A stretch of DNA of 64,000 bases from Ziziphus jujuba (Eukaryota > Streptophyta > Magnoliopsida > Rosales > Rhamnaceae): assembly GCF_031755915.1 (NCBI RefSeq), contig NC_083380.1, positions 11,718,001 through 11,782,000 on the forward strand. The letters run 5' to 3'. Positions 59,037 to 64,000 of this stretch are shown piece after piece; the stretch's first letter is position 1; each line of letters opens with the position of its first letter. The translations under genes and the position numbers were made by a program. The notes under the pieces are model-generated. The model had not been told where the DNA came from, did not search any database, and worked only from the letters and a program-made list of their open reading frames with translations.

Positions 59037-60488
59037 TCTGAGGTTTATTCTGTTTCATCATACTTTATTTGTGAAAGATGTCTGCTGTTTGTGGGTGTAA
59101 AATTCCAGGCCTTTTCCCAAGTCTGATAAGAAATTTTTCAATGGATAATTTTTTATGCTGGGTTAAATGTAAAATGTTGGTAATATAATATAAACAGAAG
59201 CTTTCTAGTAAGGATTATTAAACTGGCAGAACTTTATAAGTATCTCTATGCATCCCTTGATAAGTAAAGAACAACTTAAGTTTTATTTTTTTATCTTTCC
59301 AAATGTATCTAACATGACATTTGTTTCTACTTGTTGGAAATGCAGTTGTTTGAGGGCACTGAAAGAAGGAGATTTTGATGATTTTCATAGAACATTTAAA
59401 GATACAAAACTGGTATTCTTGTACTGCTTGTCTCTTTTTTAGGATGTTGTACTATGTGTAACTGTGCTTATATCTTAATATATATTTTAGGAACTTGTAT
59501 GGTCTGTTTCTCGTGCAAGTGAGGAGAGTACTGAACAGATCTACTCAGCCATAATTAAACTCCAGGTACTTGATTGCCATGCCTATGGCTTAAATTTTTA
59601 AGAATGCATTGCTTATGACTCATGAGGCAAGAGGATTTCAAGAATCTGGTCCAAATCCTAATTTATTTTCCTCAAAGATATTATATTGTAGATTTTCAAA
59701 TTTGTTGAAGTGTGCATTGTGTTAGCTTGATGTACATAGTTGGTTCCACATCCTAACAAACTTAAGCTTTTCATACTCAGATTATCCATATGTTTTCTGT
59801 TTGATCTTGGTATCTCCCATTGTTGGCAGTTTATTCTTCTGTCCATGTAAGGTTCACTTTGTTTCTGGTCATTGGACAGGACTACATCTGAGGGGAGTGC
59901 TTAAGTGTGTATTGTGTTAGCTTTTTAAACTATGTGAAAGGAGAGTGCTAACAGTTTAAGGGATTTGGAATTAATTATGGCAACTTAACAAAAAATATGT
60001 TTCATGCTTTTGTTTAGATGGTTGGTAGATTTTAACCAATCTTAGTAGTCTTAGGACATCAAGATGCATGTTTGTCATGTAAATTAGATGTGTAAATGTA
60101 TGTGGACAACAAAATTATTTTGGAAACTAGAAAATTTCATCCCAATAAAATTGTCTGCTTTCTTACCGCTTGGCGAAAAGATATATGTTTCAGTTTTTCC
60201 TTTTAATTTTCTGCTGTATCACATGCTGATCCTTTATCATCTTGGCATAGCTTGGGATTTACGATGGATAAAATCTCTTTGTGATGGGAAAAAATTCCAC
60301 CAGAATAAGCCAAAAGTGATTTCTGAACCAGCAATTCCTACCATAGACCAGGTGTTTTAAGTAAATCAAACTCTTTTTATGATAAATGATTAGTCATTTA
60401 TGTAGACTTTTGAGATGAGAGGGAAGAAATTCTCATACTAATCTGAAAAAGAATTACAAGTCTATTTAACATAGATGTGGCTGGCATT

Positions 60489-60712
60489 CCAGTCCACAAA
60501 ACTAGGAAAGTAATCCCTGCAAATCAGGGAAATTTCCAGTCCACAAATCTAGGAAAGTAATCCCTGCAAATCAGGGAAATTTCCTAGGAAAGTAATCCCT
60601 GCAAATCAGGGAAATTTCCAGTCCACAAATCTAGGAAAGTAATCCCTGCAAATCAGGGAAATTTCCAGTCCACAAAACTAGGAAAGTAATCCCTGCAAAT
60701 CAGGGAAATTAA
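60489..60712. repeat. Minisatellite, five copies of a ~47-bp unit (one shortened)
   Basis: The unit contains CCAGTCCACAAATCTAGG and AAAGTAATCCCTGCAAATCA, then GGGAAATTT. Copy three lacks the first 12 or so bases. Each unit has the small hairpin CCCTGCAAATCAGGG. It lies in an intron of the ATM relic. Confidence 0.95.
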
Positions 60713-63700
60713 ATTCCAATGAATTAGTTAATGGACTGATCCTATTTATTAGGAGATAAACTAAATAAGTAAATATCCTAAAATAATGTAAATCTTCCTA
60801 ATTAATTAAATAAAAATCTGCTCCTTTCTACAATTTATGTTTTAGTTATGTAGGTCTCTTATGGCTACTTTTTTTTATTTTTTATTTTTATTATTATTAT
60901 TTTTTTTTTCCAAAAACATATTTGACAAGCTCGTATATAGATATAGATATGTGTAATAAATCTCAGGTGTGGATACACATCCCACCACATTATTTTTTTT
61001 TTTGTGTGTGTGTGTGTTTTTGTATATGTTATAAGCTATATGGTATGGCATGGTCGTTTAGTCAAAATATTCTCTTCATATGAGTATAAAGCCTAATAAA
61101 ATAGATACTTATATGATCTCTAACATGTTTTTGAGTGCCGCTTAGTTGTCAAGGCTGAATACAGACTGGAGTTCTATTTTCAATCGAGCACAGCTACATA
61201 TTAGAACCATTCATAGCATTCAGGCGAGTTCTGCTTCAGATCTTAAGTTGCAAGGACTCTACAATGCGACATCTTTTGCAATCTGCATCTACTCTCCGTA
61301 AGGTATTATTGACTTTTCATTATTAGGGAAACGCTGCTTAAGACCAACTCCTGATAAATATGCTTGTCTTTGTTTCACAGGGCTCTAGATATTCTCAAGC
61401 AGCTGCTGTTTTGCATGAGCTCAAGTTCCTTTGTGTTGAATCAGGAGAACAATCTTCAGACCTGTATTGCCTTGGAAGGGTATAAATTTCTATATGCTTT
61501 ATATATTTATTGGAAGAGTTTTTTTCATTTTTTGGCTGAATATGGTTGTTATGGTATTGTGCTCTTATTTGTTTTTCTTAACCCTGCACGTTTCTTTTTT
61601 CTTGAAAAAAAGACCCTGCATGTTTAGTTGCATATGAATTCCCTAGCTTTAGTGATGTGTTGGAACTTATCTGGACTTTTTTGATACTTATCTTCCCATA
61701 CTTACAGACAAACGATATTCAATAACTTTCCATAATTGGGTATCATATACATTTGTTCCATGTGATTCTTAAATAGTTTCAGTTGGAAATTTGAGATGTG
61801 TCCATTCTTAGGACTTACACAATTTTGAATGTTCGTGGTTTCTAAGACTCTAATGTTATTTTTCATTGTGTTACGAGCTATCCAATTATCCTTTTTGCTT
61901 TCGGTTTTTTCATTGTGCCCCCGCCTTGTCCAGGTGTAGACTTTTGATATTAAAGCTTCAATCTTTGACTCCAATGTCATTTTTCATTGCATATGAGTGA
62001 TGCAATTATCCTTTTTGCTTCTCGTTTTTTCATTGTTTGCTCCCCCAACTTGAAGCTTCACCATTTTCTAGTGGAAATAAATCTTAATAGTATATTTGAG
62101 GATGCCAAAACCTTCTCCCTTTAAAGTCCTCTTTTCTTATTATGTGGATGTCATCGTTTCTTATTGTGTTCTACTTGTTGAACTGAAAATGGGGGCCTTT
62201 CTGGCATGTTTGAGGAATATTCCTGTGGAACCTGCTTTATTTTTATTTATTTATTTATTTATTTTCTGGTTCACATACTTTTATTGCATAATCATATATG
62301 CGTATATATATATATATATATGTATGTATATTGTTGAGCAAGGAGAAACACAGGACACACAATGACTAAGAGCCTAGGAAACATATATAATACTGAAATG
62401 TTGGATTAGGAAAAAATGGTTTAAAAATATAACTATTTTACTCCTACTATAGTAACTATTTGCAAGATTTCTGCTTGAAGAAGCAAAGCTTTTATGTGCC
62501 CAAGGACAACATGAAATGGCTATCAGCCTCGCAAAATATATCTCTCAAGAATACCTGTCAAATGAAGAGTCTCCAGGTGTACATCGCTTGGTTGGGAAAT
62601 GGCTGGCTGAAACTAGATCTAGCAAGTTTGTATCACCTTAAACTAGTCAACAACTTTGTTTTAAGTTTCACAGATGAAATGCTAATTAGTTGATTTTTCT
62701 CTTTTTTAATGTCCATCATGATAATTCAGCTCAAGAACTATTTTAGAGAAGTACTATAAACCTGCTGTTTCACTTGGTGAGGCTCAGAAAACAATGGACA
62801 AGAAGTCCATAGAAAGACAAAGCCAGACGCATTTTCAACTTGCACACTATGGGGATGCTCTTTTTAGTAGTTACGAGGAGAAACGAGGAGAGACTTACAT
62901 CAAATGAGTGGCAAGCAGCAACACGTTTAAGGAAACACAAGGTACCTCAATGTTATTCAGTATTGGTAGTTTGAGTTACATTACATCAGTAGTTTGCAGC
63001 ATCATCATTATTGTTGATTCTGCAGACAATGGAGTTGGAAGCACTAACTAAACGGCTAAGAAGTTCAGCAAAGGTAAATTTTGACCATTTCATGCTGTAG
63101 ATTCCAATTCTGTAATGGTATAATTCCCTCAAAATGCTTTACCATTTTGAAAATTGTTCTTGTATATTCTTTTAGGGGGATAAGACTGATTATTCAGTAA
63201 AAATACAAATACAAGAGTTGCAAAAGCAACTTGCACGGGACAAGGAAGAGGCTGAAAAGCCGCAGGTTATCAATTCTTTTGTTTTGTTGAATCACTATAT
63301 CAAGTTTCACATGTTAGCAGATAGAAGTTGATGCTGAAGCAAAACAGCTTTGATTCATTGGATTATTAATTTTTATATTCAACTCATTTAGTAGGCTTGT
63401 TCAATAAACAATAGTCATCCTTTGATGCTTCTTTTTGGTCATTGATCGTTTTGATTCTACGCTTCTCACATAAGTTTCACTGTGTATAATTGTTTGAATG
63501 AAAAGGAACTAGAATCTAAGTTAAACTCTTTCTCAGGATGACAGGGACAATTTGCTCAGCTTGGCTCTGGAGGGATATAAACGTTGTTTGGTTGTTGGGG
63601 ACAAATATGATGTCAGAGTGGTATGTACTTACCATCAAAGTCTTTCAACCAAACTGAAATAAATATCATTCTGGTCGGGTTGTAACAGTTTAGACAGCCT

Positions 63701-64000
63701 GAAATGATATTACATGGGGATACGTGTTTTAAATTTTTTATGAGTTGAGGAAAAAGTGAGACGTTCCCCTTCAGAAGTATATATATTCTTTTGAAGTTTT
63801 ATATCTTCTGTACCTGTGTATTATCTATTATGTATAAACATAATATTATTATCAAGTAAACCTGGAATCCATTTAGAGGCTAATCAATGTGCTTTCAGGT
63901 ATTTCGACAGATTTCCCTGTGGTTCTCCCTCTCCTGTGGACAAAATATCATAAATAGCATGCTAACAACTATTGATGAGGTACACCGCAATGACGATTTA

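Larger units (their letters stand above)
55107..64000 (+). pseudogene. ATM kinase gene, middle part (FAT region), disrupted; continues past the window
   Basis: Exons in order on the plus strand match plant ATM, the DNA double-strand-break signalling kinase of the nucleus. Near 55180: LDKSTLWMTHGKTLEAWICP. 55397-55520: LCQDIELLKADVAELLFPSI. 56429: NHIFTESNMLVKSIQVFLNA. Near 56680 and 57240: YWLSIDYLVVAKSAV. 57388, 57640 and 58135: LTSQAITFEHEGNRGKALAY. 58588, 59346 and 59491. 60219: LGIAWDLRWIKSL. 61150, 61384, 62460, 62730, 63025, 63175, 63538 and 63899-63979. Disruptions: TAA in LIS*Q near 55515, TGA in KWDFS*LYVG near 58615, a frame shift in the 61150 exon, and a 10-bp tandem duplication at 62873-62892 that shifts the frame. 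The N-terminal HEAT region is absent to the left and the kinase domain is beyond the right edge. Splice sites are mostly kept, so decay is recent or partial. Confidence 0.88.

Noticed and set aside
1..64000. tRNA, rRNA or other structured RNA genes
   Set aside because: I looked for cloverleaf-type A/B boxes and rRNA phrases and saw none I could support. A tRNAscan-SE or Infernal run would be decisive.

Overview
The window is nuclear DNA from a flowering plant. It is AT-rich and has plant-type introns, a TIR-NBS-LRR resistance gene relic, chromovirus (Ty3/gypsy) LTRs, Mutator-like elements (MULEs) and plant versions of D-glycerate 3-kinase and ATM. The TIR-type resistance gene points to a eudicot. 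I cannot name the genus. Only one gene, a small CYSTM protein gene at 50.3 kb, looks fully intact.

Layout. (1) 1-15.9 kb: a decayed Ty3/gypsy polyprotein, then MULE copy 'A'. A ends at 15852, and its other end lies inverted at 3743. A carries pieces of the diphthamide-synthesis gene DPH2, the 3' end of a MULE transposase gene, and an array of ~255-bp repeats interrupted by a 2968-bp solo LTR. An inversion of roughly 3.0-5.4 kb has split the gypsy polyprotein, DPH2 and the MULE terminus. (2) 15.9-21.1 kb: AT-rich DNA without a gene. (3) 21095-43704: MULE copy 'B', 22.6 kb, bounded by terminal inverted repeats and an exact 9-bp target duplication (AAACCTTTT). It holds two convergent genes, a DUF1985/Ulp1-type SUMO-protease-like gene (+) and a MuDR transposase gene (-), separated by a head-to-head array of ~255-bp repeats that forms a very large palindrome. 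A 3001-bp solo LTR sits in a protease exon. A 3959-bp composite LTR insertion (a complete TRIM joined to the 3' end of a chromovirus) sits in the zinc knuckle of the transposase. A captured PHYLLO/isochorismate-synthase-like exon lies near the right end. (4) 43.7-50.6 kb: a TIR-NBS-LRR pseudogene with a 784-bp hAT-type element in its LRR exon, followed by the CYSTM gene. (5) 51.2-64 kb: a 5'-truncated D-glycerate 3-kinase pseudogene (-), a FATC-like ATM tail (+), and then the middle of an ATM gene (+) with stops and frameshifts, running off the window.

The most unusual content is the MULE pair: protease plus transposase, a palindromic intergenic array, different host-gene fragments at each end, and repeated invasion by one LTR family. 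Next come the chimeric TRIM/chromovirus insertion sharing one target duplication, and the inversion that explains three independent broken features at once. All identifications are by reading motifs. No database search or alignment program was run.
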